Notes under the pieces: generated by a model
Seen by the model: only the letters and a program-made list of their open reading frames with translations
The model's database searches: none
What the model was told of the DNA's origin: nothing
Translations under genes and position numbers: made by a program
In this document: piece after piece, positions 11,108 to 22,372 of the stretch
How positions within the stretch are numbered: the first letter of the stretch is position 1
Layout: every line of letters begins with the position of its first letter
From: Dentipellis sp. KUC8613
Taxonomy: Eukaryota > Basidiomycota > Agaricomycetes > Russulales > Hericiaceae
NCBI GenBank assembly: GCA_002286715.1
Contig: NSJX01000035.1
Location: 200,711-264,710, forward strand
Reading direction: 5' to 3'
Length of the DNA: 64,000 bases

Positions 11108-12827
11108 TCACGGACTCTCGCCGATCGTCTCAACCGAGGTGAGTCGTCCCATACCGAGCACACGTGCCCTCTCCTCGATCTCGTCGCTGACCCACGGCAG
11201 GTATCCCTGGAAATACAATGTCTCCAGCGGCACCGCCGACCCTGCCCTCTGCTCCAGCGACTGTGCCAGCTCTTCCAGCAGCTCACCCATCTCCGCGGTG
11301 AATTCATCATCGAAACAATATTCATCGGCCATCGTCAGCGTTTCCAGGCGCGGCGCCACCTCTCCCTTCAGACCCTTTGCTAGGTCCACGCCAAGTTCGC
11401 AATTGACGCGGATGTGCCGCACGTCGTCCATGTGGCTGAGCAGCGCGGCCCACCGCTCGGGCTCCCACACCTGCGACGCGTCCGTGATGTCGACGATCTG
11501 CACGCTTCCCAGGGGGAGCTCCTCGTAGTCGGTGTGGAGCACGGAAAACGGGACAGATTTGTCGCCCAAGAGTATTCGGCGCGAGGAGACGATGCGCAGG
11601 TCTGGCGGGGCAGGACATGCAGACCGCGAGTGCGAGGCGCCGGGGGGGATGGGAAGCGTGTCCGGCCATGGGTGCGTGCACGTCCAGAGGGAAAGCACGT
11701 AGGATTTTTTGCCTGCACGGATGGCAAGGCGCTCCACAGGCCTGTCGAGTATGTTGACAGACCGCTGAAGGAGAGGGGCGAACTCGTCGATATCGCTGGT
11801 GCTATTGCTGAATAGGTCCCAGGGGGTGTCGTACGTGATGTCTATCTTGCAGGTCGCAGGCACCGACAGGTAGGGCAGGAGTGCGGCGATGTCGGTAGCG
11901 CCGCCTCGCACGTCGAGCGTGTTGAGAGACAGGAGATCGATACGGTCCTCTAGGTCGGCCCCAGGCTCGACCATTATCCAGAATTCTTCATCCGACATCG
12001 AAATTCTAGGCAGGCAGTCGATCAGCGAGAGCGATTGAAGATTCGGCATCTGTGAGAGCGACTCCAGCAGCTCGTCGAGGTCTGAAGCGGGAGTGTTGGA
12101 GACATGGGATATTGTGTGCCCCGTGACGCACAGCTCTCTGAGGGCGCAGAATGCGAAGCAGCTGGTCCACTTCAGCTTGACGACATCCAGTTTTAGAGTA
12201 CGCAGGCGCGGTATCGCACCTGTAAACAGGCCGACCTCGATGTCGAACGCCCAGTGATCATCCATAAACGATAGATGGCACGTCTCCAGGGCCGGGGCCG
12301 GGGCTACAAGGAAGCTACCTAGGTTCTCCAAGCCCTTTGCGTCTCTTACTCTGAGGTCAAGATGGACGACGCGCGACATGTTTTGGGCGAGTGCGTAGGG
12401 AATAGCATGTGCGTGCTTGAGGTCAATCTGCACGTCCAATGGAAGCCCCTTTGACCGCGCGAGCATCTCTTGCGTCCCAGAAGGGCCCAGGTCGGCATAT
12501 ACAGTGGTCCACAGCAGTGCATTATGGAGTGCAACTGCACGCCAGCGCTGGCTAACGTGTGTGACGGGGAGCCATCGAAGTGTGATGTCGACTTCACGAT
12601 TGGGAATGGAGGCCCAGGGTTTGTAGCGCTTTGCGGAGTGGAGGTTGGGATGATGCAGCGCAATCAATGCGCGGAATATATGTGCGAGAGTTTCAACTGG
12701 GAGCCGGTCTACGAGAGCCATGGGGAGATCAAGCTGCAGAGTACTGGGTGGAAGTCACGTCGTATGTCAGCTAATTGGCCACCGAAACGCGACGCGACGC
12801 GTACCTCTTTGGGTTCAGGAGAGCCAT
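11108..12827 (-). CDS. F-box/LRR-like protein 1
   Basis: Probable substrate receptor of an SCF ubiquitin ligase, of the lineage-expanded Agaricomycete F-box type. Two exons: 12827-12805 (23 bp) and 12743-11108, joined over a 61-bp intron with a CTGAC branch, giving 552 residues. An F-box-like helix lies near residues 15-35 (RLPVETLAHIF) and is followed by the usual VTHVSQRWRAVAL and LLWTT signature. The rest consists of degenerate leucine-rich repeats (PRLRTLKL, LCALREL, MPNLQSLSL). The F-box type is clear; the substrate is unknown. The short first exon is inferred because AG joined to T keeps the frame open and the next gene has the same structure. Starting instead at the inner ATG at 12721 would lose only 15 residues. 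It is tandem with the F-box gene at 13249-15071. Confidence 0.85.
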
Positions 12828-13248
12828 AGTAAGTAGGGATGAACCGTCGGTGATGAAACGGAAATTATGATTCTGCAGAAATGTCCGGTTCACGAAAGCC
12901 TGCTGTGTTGTGATTCTGACCGTAGCGAAGCAGGAGATGAGGCTACAGTGTATGTGGTTGACGCGGTCGGACGCGTCTCGAGTGAGAGCGTTAGACTTTA
13001 CCTTTACATAATCCCTGTCGTACTTTTTGAACACCCGCTGGAGCCAGATGGTGCGCCTACTCATGATGTACGCTACGCCTACTGGTCAATGTTTCCATGG
13101 ACAATATTTGAAAGAACCTTCAATGGCGACGCCCACCTGGTGACAAGTCTATTAAGTGACTCCAGAGACTAATGCATGGTACAATATCGTATGCATCTGA
13201 TACAAAAATGAGGTATAAATCCAGCAAACCAGGCTTAACATGACGGCA
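12828..13248. other. intergenic between tandem F-box genes
   Basis: 421 bp between the stop of F-box gene 2 and the start of F-box gene 1. I see no gene here. It should hold the 3' end of the upstream gene and the promoter of the downstream one. Confidence 0.5.
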
Positions 13249-15071
13249 TCATGGGCTCTCTCCACCCAAAAGCACCGGCACGAGCCTCTCAATCCCAAGC
13301 ATATACACCAGATATTTCATCTTCTGCCTGAACGTCGGCGCGTACCCCCGCAGATAGAGCCCCTCCAGTGCTGGCGCGAGCCCTTTGCGCTGCTTCACAG
13401 CGCCCGTGAACGCCTTCAGGAACATGCGTTTCTCCTTGAGCTCCCGGCACTCGGGGCTGTCGACGATCATGACCGTCCTCAGGCACGGCGCCATGAGCTT
13501 GTCGCCCTCGCGGCGGTTTGCTAGACTTTCCACGAGGCAGCGGTCGAGCCGCTGGTTCGTGCGGATGTGCTGCAGACCGTCCATGTGCTCCGCCAGCCGC
13601 GTCCAGGTGTGCCACTCCCAGCGCAGTGCCTCGTCGGCGACGTCGAGCACCTGCACGTGCGCGAGGGGCAGGCTGTAGCACGCGAAGCGCAGCGCGTCGG
13701 GGATCTCTTCGATGTCCATCATCGGTGTCACGACGGCCGGGCGGTCGAGCGCGGCCACTATCCGGATATTCGGCAGCGCGTCCTCGTCGGTGGGGTCGAA
13801 GCTGTCAGCTGCGGCTGGGAAGAGCGGCTTGTCGGCCCACGGGTGCGTGCGTGTCCAGAGTGAGACCTCGTAGTCGTCGCAGGACGCGGAGCCCCGGATA
13901 CCGAGCCGCAGGATGGGCATGTCTAGGAAGTTGAGCAGATCCGGCAGCGTGAGGCCAAAGACGTCCATCTCGTCGTCACCGTTGTGCCACTCGACCTCGC
14001 ATGTCATGCTGAGCTTGCACGTCGGCAGGAGGCGTAGGGAGGGTAGGAAGGCGGTGATGTCGTAAGGCTTGCCGGTGAGCGAGAGGATTTTGAGGAGTGG
14101 GGGTTCAATGACGGTTTTAGGATTGTGGGGCATGCCCGGGCCGTCTTCCTCCATGTTTTTGGAGTCGGGAAGGCAATTGTCTAGAGCGAGATTTTCGAGC
14201 TTCGGCATCTTGGACAAGGCCTGCAGCAGCTCCTCGCGGTACGCCCGCGGTGAAAGTGGGCTCCAAGGATTGTCTGCCGGAACGGTAATGCTCAACTTCA
14301 CGAGGCTGGCGAAGGCAAGAGAGCTCCAGTAGACAGAGCAAACCTCCAGTTCTAATGAGCGCAATCGCGGGGCATTTCGGGCAAATAGGTTGTGTGGCGG
14401 GTCGAAGTATTCATCGTCTTCCTCGTCCAGGAGCGATATGGAGCAGGTTTCCAGAAGCGGCGCGGGCTGCATGATCAGGGTGTTCGGGCTGCCCGCCTCA
14501 ACCGCGCCCTCCAGAGCCACATGAAGGTGCACCGTGCGGGACATTTGCGCTATGAGCGAGAAGACATCACAGTCGTCTTCGATGTGAGCCCACACAGTCA
14601 GCGGTAGCGACCCCGACCTCGCGAGCATCTCCTCCATCCATTTCTGCCCCAAGTCCGCCGAGATCGTCGTCCACAGTGTCGGCTGCTGCAGCGCGACTTC
14701 GCGCCAGCGCCGGCAGACGTGCGTGACTGCCATCCATCCTGGACTGATCGTGTCTCGCCTCAGGCAGTGCAGTGTGCTCGACTGAAGCGCGATCAGTTCC
14801 GCGAATATGAGGGCGAGGAGTTCGGGTGGCAGCTTGTATAGAGCGAGGAGGTGGTTGCGCTGAGTGCAGAGGGACGAGATCTCGTTCCACAGCCTGTTCA
14901 CTTTGTTGTCTATGACTTGGCGGGTTTGTGCAGTTGTCTCCGTGTTCAACACACCAGTGTTAGTGACATTGTCATCAGCCAAGTTTCCCCAGTTCCTGAT
15001 GAATGTGATAACACTGAGCGGTGAGCGGTGAATGATAAGAGCATGCCACGAGCGTACCTCGCGTTCGTCAT
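13249..15071 (-). CDS. F-box/LRR-like protein 2
   Basis: Predicted SCF-type F-box protein, tandem paralogue of the gene at 11108-12827. Exon 1 is only 14 bp (15071-15058), then a 62-bp intron, then exon 2 at 14995-13249, giving 586 residues. The long exon alone has no in-frame ATG before the F-box, so the short upstream exon (ATG through AG, joined to GAAC) is needed. Residues about 30-60 form a helical lead-in, followed by the F-box LPPELLALIFAEL, then VTHVCRRWREVALQQPTLWT and irregular leucine-rich repeats up to the C-terminus. Both F-box genes end in GESP or GGESP, supporting common descent. The target protein is unknown. Confidence 0.87.
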
Positions 15072-15560
15072 TACGCTGCCGATGGCTGCGTTCTCGGTGG
15101 GATGGTAGGGCATACGATCAGTCAAGTCGGGCCTTTAGACGATTTGGATTCGGTGTCGCCGGTGCAATGGTGGCAGTAAGGAATGGAGCGTTTGCGGCAT
15201 GCGCGTACATCCGACGCGACGCGACGCGACGCGGCTGTGGACGCGTCCAAAGTTGGCACTCACGGGCCACCACATAGCCAGCTGCGACGTCCGCTGCATA
15301 AATCCCTATTCTATCGTCCCTTCTCCTTCAAGATTCAAGACCCGGGGTCAGATATGTGGGGATGAGACATATATAGATTCTCAGGATAGGTGAGCGCTTT
15401 GAAAGAGGGACGGCGTCTCCCCATGTCTCATCTACTCTTGTCAGCTGCTCTGACCTGCTCTCCGCACACGGGTCTCTTTGACGATCGGGCCTAGGACGTT
15501 CTCTGGTTCACACTTGGTTCCTCCACGCATCTCACGAATTTATTTGTGTCGACGAGGATC
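15072..15560. other. intergenic
   Basis: Upstream region of F-box gene 2 and of the relic at 15561. It contains a short GACGC pentamer repeat near 15217-15236. No gene seen. Confidence 0.5.
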
Positions 15561-16400
15561 ATGAGCTCGGCAAGGATGGGCTCTGGGATATCGTTTATGA
15601 CCAGGTGCGTGGGTGTTCCAATGCTAGAGGTTGCTGTGGGCTGAAAATTCGCTCCAATACCGTCGAGTTATTCAAGAGTGAAGATACTAAGCTTTCTGCT
15701 GTCGACTTTATCCGTTTCACATGGCTCAACGAGGACGATGACCAGGATGTCGAAGACGACAGCGAGGACGACGATTCGCGGGAGGACGACGAGGACGTCA
15801 AGTACGAGGACATTCGAGTCATCGAGTCCGTCGAGTAGCATGGAACTCGCTACACCACACTTCCCACTCTCGAATCAGCGTCCTTCCCGACGCCCTCCAT
15901 GCCGAGCTCGCCCACGAGGCCCTCGGGATCCTCAAGCATCACAACGTCAGCGATGTCAATGTCACGTTCCGCGAGTCTGTCGCTATCCGAGCTCGCCCAC
16001 GAGGCCCTCGGGATCCTCAAGCATCACAACGTCAGCGATGTCAATGTCACGTTCCGCGAGTCTGTCGCTATGTTGTCCCAAGGCCCTGCCCTCTTTGGCC
16101 TGGCCAGTGACCTCGACGCTCGGGACGCCGTTGTCGACAACGTTTCCACCCCGCTCAATTTCTCCGTTTCTGGTCTCATGACGGGGATGCAGGGGACACT
16201 CGAATTCTACTTGATGGTCGGGAGCAATACCTCTGTAGTGACCGCTCACCACGTCCTGTTCAACTACGGCGAGGACAATTTTAAGTACAGGTACATCGGA
16301 CTGTTCGAGTTCCCATCCTCCCGATACGGTGAAATCCTGACTATACCCATATAGCTGGGCCTAAGAACGAGGCCATGATTATGGTATCCACTGCCGTTGA
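15561..16400 (+). pseudogene. relic of an Agaricomycete-expanded unknown family, frameshifted
   Basis: The readable fragments resemble a family common in Agaricomycete genomes without a known function, recalled by its TARHVLF-like signature. Visible here are HAELAHEALGILKHHNVSDV, VTFRESVA and VVTAHHVLFNYGED. The frame is broken by a perfect 85-bp tandem duplication (15902-15986 and 15987-16071); 85 is not a multiple of three, so the first copy shifts out of frame. Downstream, joining at the likely donor at 16290 also leads to a stop within a few codons, a second lesion. An acidic EDDD-rich segment at about 15735-15835 may be a piece of the same gene. The two copies are identical, so the duplication is recent. 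Confidence 0.6.
15902..16071 (+). repeat. perfect 85-bp tandem duplication
   Basis: Two identical 85-bp copies, 15902-15986 and 15987-16071, each beginning CCGAGCTCGCCC and ending GTCTGTCGCTAT. It lies inside coding-like sequence and shifts the frame. Confidence 0.95.
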
Positions 16401-16927
16401 TACGTCGCCTTCACCCGGGCCAAAAATGTATCTCTCACATATACGGTCCTTGACTAATTGATTGTAGGTCGCATATATGAGAAGAGGAGGGTAGAAGCAG
16501 AAGCGGGCACCCCCGAATTCCAGAACTAGTTGCAGGATAGGAGAAGCTTGAGCGCTGGCTGACCGGAACTCGTACTTTGGCACATCGACGCGCTCAAGGG
16601 TTTTCATACGATCGTGCTGGAGAAGTGGAGAAATCCCAAAGGACTTGGACCACGTCATTGGCTTCGTCGATTGGGCTCCTCTTAGACTAACCCCCGCCCT
16701 TCCTGTCCGACTTGAACCTGGTTGCGCTGCAGTGCAGCAACGGTTGGCACCGCTCGGAAGCGTTATGCCTCGGACTGCATGCCACTATGAATTGAGACAG
16801 TCTAATTGCGAAAACACACAAAGACTTCTTATTGAATATGCTACATCATGACAGCCTCGAGACTTGCCCCGTTATGCTACAGGGTCCACCATGGAACAAC
16901 ATCTTCTTCAGCTGCTAATGCTATTAG
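16401..16927. other. intergenic
   Basis: Between the relic and the kinase fragment. Short fragments in-frame with the relic family (around 16350-16420) may extend it. No independent gene seen. Confidence 0.4.
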
Positions 16928-18088
16928 TCACATAAAAGAGGGTGAACTTGACTGGGTGAGCATGTCCGCCGGTATAAGCGTACGAAGATAATCGAACTGT
17001 GGGCGTTCACATACACCTCCCACAGCACTCCAAAACGCATCATACGTATCCGACGGTCTGCGGGCCTTCAGTTTTTCCCTATTCGAGTCGGCATCGGGGC
17101 CGGTGTCGGACAATACCTGAGCACGAGCCTTCGCCCCCTCATAAACCCATACCATCAAATCGCACGCGAACCGCCACTCGTCCCTGTACGACGCCGTCGG
17201 GTGGAAATACTTCGACTCGGCGAAAAACATGACGAGCTCGACCTTCGCCTCACCACACACATAGCGGTCGGCCGATTTCCATCTGGCGAGCGGCGGCCCC
17301 TGGATCTGGATCTCGCGCCCGGCGTGGTATCGCATGCACACCCACGGCAGGATCCAGATGAGCGTCTCGAGGTCGTGGCGATACCGGCGCTGCATCCCGC
17401 CGTCCCGCCGTCTGTCGAGCAGGTGGTCGAGAGCCATGAACGGTACGGCCCCGTTCCGGTGCCTGCGGCTGTCTTGCAGATGCCCGTCGGCGTGCGCGAG
17501 GTCCCAGTCGCACGTCAGTGCGGACGGGGTCGTCCTCCTGCTGTCGGACACCGTCCTCCGCCGGACCATCAGGTTGGCAAGACTGGGATCCGCGTGTGGA
17601 GGAGCTCCGTGCTCCCAGAGCGCGTAATTACCTGGACGCGTACGGAACGGGGGAGCTTTGGTGAGTGGATCTTCGGGAGGGGAAAAGCGCGGGAGAAACG
17701 GACCGCGAACGCATTGTAGCCATGCCTCTAGAAACTCCCGCCCAACTGATGTCGTGATTGGGTCCAGTCGACAGACGGCCGGCTCGCGCAGCGTCCGCGG
17801 TTTCGTTGTTATACTTTCCATGGCCAGCCTGTCCATCCGGGTAGCGGCTGCGACCAACGCCGACCCGACGCCGTGCAGATCCTGCACAGAGCGGATGGCA
17901 TCCTGCCGACCGTGACACCCTACCCAGACGGCATCATCTGTGTCCGAGTCGGAACACCACCAGTCACAGTGAGAAGCAAATTCAAGAAAAGGTGGGGGAG
18001 CAGGACGTACTGATGACGAGCAGATGAATGGCATAGTGATCGTGGCCCTTCGTGGCGCGAGACCGAGCACACGATGGCTCTGCCCCAC
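16928..18088 (-). CDS. FunK1-type fungal protein kinase, C-terminal part
   Basis: This is the C-lobe of the fungal-specific FunK1 kinase family, expanded in Agaricomycetes. In order: ITTSVGREFLEAW, then NYALWEHG, a catalytic loop HADPSLANLM (HRD changed to HAD, catalytic Asp and Asn kept), a DWDLA segment in the DFG position, then PFMALDHLL and RRYRHDLETLIWILPW, which are hallmarks of the family. A likely in-frame intron lies at about 17632-17706, because the insertion between LQCVR and NYALW breaks an otherwise conserved block and is bounded by GT and CAG. The 5' part is not resolved: the N-lobe should lie upstream toward 18.7 kb, where I see only weak frames. The gene may be truncated or decayed, or may have exons I cannot join. 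Confidence 0.65.
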   Translation of the reverse strand: MGQSHRVLGLAPRRATITMPFICSSSVRPAPPPFLEFASHCDWWCSDSDTDDAVWVGCHGRQDAIRSVQDLHGVGSALVAAATRMDRLAMESITTKPRTLREPAVCRLDPITTSVGREFLEAWLQCVRGPFLPRFSPPEDPLTKAPPFRTRPGNYALWEHGAPPHADPSLANLMVRRRTVSDSRRTTPSALTCDWDLAHADGHLQDSRRHRNGAVPFMALDHLLDRRRDGGMQRRYRHDLETLIWILPWVCMRYHAGREIQIQGPPLARWKSADRYVCGEAKVELVMFFAESKYFHPTASYRDEWRFACDLMVWVYEGAKARAQVLSDTGPDADSNREKLKARRPSDTYDAFWSAVGGVCERPQFDYLRTLIPADMLTQSSSPSFM

Positions 18089-20987
18089 ATGCAGCGCATC
18101 GCACCAGAAGCCTCAGACGCACTCTCACGTCGCCCAGACCGCCATCTATGCGATTTTTTATTGTTCGAGCTCGCTCTGACGACCCCGTGGATTTAGAGGA
18201 GAGTTCCGGGCTCCATATGGTACTGCGAGGGCCTATCGAAACCACGTCAGTCCGAGTCCATGTCAAATGCCGCGGCTGCGGGGCACAGCGTACCAGACGG
18301 CCCCACTGTCCTCCAATGCTTGTGAGGGGGCGCTCGCATGTATTTGCACCCGTCTTGCCATTTGAGACCGCGCGTTGGCGAGCGAGGGATGTACTTCACG
18401 ACGGCTTCACCCCAGGTCACGTTTCGACGTGTTGCCATGCGCTGGGTAGCGGACAACGAAATGACGATCCCGTCGCATATACAAACAGATTTGACGTCGT
18501 CGTGCGCAAAGACAGGGGCCGTTGCGTTGCTGGGGTGACAGACGCCACTGGCACGGAGATCGTCTGGTGTCTTGAGGATCGAGTTGGGTATCTCCGATGC
18601 CGTGCTGCAGGCCCTGTCTGAAGACTGATACCTGGCTTTTTCCGGACGATTTATTGTGCGGCTGCCACTGGTGCGTGAATTTAAGCACAACCACTCGTGC
18701 AAGGGGGGAGATTAAAGCCAGGCCAGTACTCACTGAGCGGCCAGACCATCCGTGTTATATGTCTTGTCCGATGCTCCAGAGTCAGCTTGCGCACTCCTTT
18801 CGCGTTCCTCGTGTTCGCGCTGGAAGCAGAGGAGAAGATTGCGATACCAGAGTACATCATCCGGTCCGAGTCCGTACCGGCTGCCAGTTCCACCAACGTG
18901 TTAAACGCCATCACAATCCGTAAAAGATAAAGCAGGCCTTACCTCAACGTTGCCGGGTCATCCTCAGTCGCTTGAGACGAGCCCATCTCGTCGGATGGAA
19001 CGACGTATTCGGGAAGAGCTAGAGCGGATGTGGCTGTGTGAGTTCGTCGTAAGTACTGAATCCGGATCGGGACGCCGGCGCCGGCGCGGCCCGCCGGGAA
19101 GGACTCTACTCAATGCATACTAAGTAGAGGAACTCGTGAGATACAAGCAGGCCATGGAGGCGAGTCCAATTAGACAGCGGGGTGTAGACAGTCGCCGTAA
19201 GCATCGAACAAAGGCGCTCTGCTGCATGCCTCCTTTGAAGCGCCCGAAGAAGACCTCGTAAGACTCGTTTCAAATATGAAACTCTCCACCACGATCGCAA
19301 TTGGTACAAGGAACATACCTCCCCAACAGCACAGTGAGTGTCTGTCGTGCGGACGCGTGTGCGTTGAGAACCGTGTGGTCGACGTAACGCGTAACGCGTT
19401 CCAGCATCCGGACTCCAGACTGCGAACAGCTCGAGACGCTGACATCCGGCGTATGCATAGCATGCTGAATGAGATCGCCAGACGCGGCGTAATCGCTGAC
19501 AGCAATGCCAGCAATGGCTCCGGGGGATATCAATCATGGATCCGATCGTGCAGATGAAGAGCCTCCGCCTGGAGTTACAGTGCGATCCCTATCCCGTTTA
19601 TCGGTATGGTGACTCAAGCGAGCGTTGTCTGCGTGGATACCCTTACAGTGGGTGATCTATGTCTTGGTCATGGTCAGTGGATGACGAAGATGTATGAGCA
19701 CGAGAGAAAAACGTACATCCGCACAGCGGACAATCGGGCTGGTGAATATTGCCCTCCACGGCGTTCATCGCGGGCCCGCTACCCATGTAAGGTCACCGCA
19801 GGAATAAGCCTGTAGTGAGCCGTCTGCGGACACCGAGCAAGTTCCCTATGCTGCAGAGCGGGAACCGGAATTGTTCTACGTGTCGGCGAAAGGAATGCGC
19901 TGAAGATACTCGAAAGCTGGTCCAAATCGCGAATGGTCGGCCGGCACACTTCATATATCCGCATGGGACTCACGTACACATTCCGAGTCGGTCACCGGCA
20001 CATTTCAGATACTGATAGACCTTGCGCCAAGGAGAACTGGCCAACTGTACAGCGATGGAATCCGCGGAGGGATGTGTCGAATGGGTCCGCGTTCCGGTCA
20101 GCATTGAGTGCACATCTACAGCGGCGTTGTGAGTATATACGCGAGCCCAATGATCGACGAGACGAACCTGAATTATAAGAATACCATAGTCCACTCCGCG
20201 CAGGGCTAGAACGACGGCCGTCCGCGCTCTCGCCCTGTGGTGCCGTATTCTTTCGCTTGATCCTGCAGAACGGAGTAACGGCTGCCGCGGCGATTCAAGT
20301 GTCCGAGCACCGAGAGGCGCAACAGGTATGACTATACGTATGGTCTGCAAATTTAGCAAAATACCAATCTCTGCGACAAAGAGCAAGACTTACTTGGTGG
20401 TATGACACGTCGTCCGAGTGTTACGCGCGGCCAGAGGCCTTCGGCTGACGTTATGACGGCCACCTTCCCATCAATCTCGTGAGTATCCTGACGGTATGAA
20501 TGGTGCAAACTTGGCTGCAAAGCGCGTCCTGCACGCTGTAGGATTCGTTGCAGGAGGATGCGAGGGAAGGTGGGATTTATGAGTCATGGTCGTGACGTCA
20601 GCTCGATACTTGATTTCACTCACCATTCCAAGCAACGCGCTCGCTGTCGCCGCCCTCAGTATCATTTCCTCAGGCTCATGTCCATCCGATTTTTGGTATT
20701 TCTCGAACACTGGGCGCGACGTCGAGCGTCGACGGGATCAGTCCCAGCAGCATCGTGACACTAGCCGCATCTCGGACCGCGCCGACGCGCGCCAATTCGA
20801 GGGGGGCTTGCGATAAGGGCGCCTCGTGTGTCGAGCATTGGTGCTCTCTGGCTCTGTCCTCAACCTGATTCCTGTTCTTTTCGCGGCTGCGGTGCTCGTC
20901 GTCCATCTTCAACTGTGGATCAACTGACGGTCATCAAGGCTCCCGAACTACACTGTGCATACCCACACCCCCGGCGGCACCTGGACC
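18089..20987. other. unresolved region upstream of kinase, possible kinase 5' exons
   Basis: No convincing gene. The minus-strand frame at 18247-18702 contains NVTWGEAVVKYI, which could be the N-lobe motif that normally precedes the FunK1 catalytic part. Frames at 19270-19533 and 20471-20710 on the same strand also look partly coding, but I could not splice them together. The end of this interval is the promoter of the BTB gene. Confidence 0.35.
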
Positions 20988-22372
20988 ATGTCTGTCTACC
21001 GACATACTCCCGCCCCCATGAGCACCCAACCGCCCGCATCCACCTCCGCCCTGCCTCCAGCGTTCCCTCTGCCCCTCGCTGATCCGGCTCAATCCGCGCC
21101 AGAAACAGCGCTCACGAGGCACACAGACCTCTGGCTCCCAGACGGCTCCGTCGTCCTGCAGGCAGAGCGCACGCTGTTCCGCGTGCACATGTCGCAGCTC
21201 TCGCGGCACTCGGTCATCTTCCGCGACATGTTCGCCCTCCCCCAGCCGCGCCCGCCCTCGCCCTCCGTGCCCGCGCCCGCGCCGGTGCACGCGACGTTCG
21301 CAGAGGCGATGTGCGAGGGCTGCCCGCTCGTCCTGCTCCACGACGCCGCGGCGGACGTGGGCCACCTGCTCACGGCGCTGTACGACGGCCCGTACGTGCG
21401 CGCGCGCCCCTGCCTCCGGTGTGTTGCTCACGCGTGCGTGCACATAGGAAATTCGGGTGCAACGACTGCGCCGACTTCCGCATGGCCGCCGGCATCCTGC
21501 GGCTCGCGAGCAAGTACATGATGGACTCGCTGCGCGCCAAGGCCCTCGCGCACCTGGCCCTCGCGTGGCCGGGCACGCTCAAGGCCTGGGAGGCGCGCGA
21601 GGACCGCGCACGGGCACACGAGCTCGAGCACGGCGCCGAGAACGGACACCTGTACCCGAACCCCATCGTGCGTGCCCCGCCTTCACCTTGCATATCATGA
21701 TCTGCGCCCCACCCCTCTTTCCTTGTACATCCACACACACACACACCGCCACTGAAGTACTGACGCCCAGCACAGGCCGTGATCAACCTCGCGCGCGAGG
21801 TGCACGCGCCGACGCTCCTCCCGTCGGCGTTCTACGATCTCTCGCGGTACACCTACGCGCAGATCTTCGAGGCCGAGGACGACACGTCGCGCTTCCGTGC
21901 CGAGCCGCCCGCGCCGATGCCGCTGCCCGCGCTGTCCGCCTGCGACACGCAGAAGCTCGCGCTCGGGAAGGAGGCCGCCGCGCAGGCCGTGAGCGCCGTG
22001 ATCCACGGCATGGCGCGCGGGCCGCACTCGCACACGCGCAAGGCCGCGTTCTCGCTCCTCACGCCCGCGGGGGCCCATGCACATGGGCACGCGCCGAGCG
22101 CGTCGCTGGGCGCGGCGGCGGGCGCGTGCGCGTCGCCGGGGGCGTGTCGCCGCGACTTTGCGGAACTCGTCGCGCTCGCGACGCAGCACTACATCTGCGA
22201 CCGCGAGCGCGGGTGCGCGGACCCGCTGTACGTCGCGGAGGAGCTCGGCGCGCTGAAGAGCGCGGAGCTGAGCGAGTGCGGCGCGTGCGCGCGGGGCCTC
22301 GAGATCTGGGCCGCGCGCGAGCGCGAGCGCATGTGGAAGATGATCCCGCTGTGGTTCCGGCTCGAGTCGTGA
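20988..22372 (+). CDS. BTB/POZ domain protein
   Basis: BTB domain protein of the Agaricomycete-expanded type, presumably a protein-protein adaptor (for example for cullin-3). Three exons: 20988-21391, 21448-21667 and 21776-22372, introns 56 and 108 bp, 406 residues. The BTB fold starts after a Pro-rich leader: RHTDLWLPDGSVVLQAE, LFRVHMSQLSRHSVIFRDMF, a Pro-rich loop, PLVLLHDAAADV, LLTALYDGP, and then, across the intron, the helix ILRLASKYMMDSLRAKAL. The C-terminal half is Ala/Arg-rich and Cys-containing and includes a CRRDFAELVALATQHYIC segment typical of these proteins. The start is the first ATG in frame after an upstream extension that begins only with GTG. The second exon's KFG follows the conserved LYDG, which fixes the splice. 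Confidence 0.87.
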
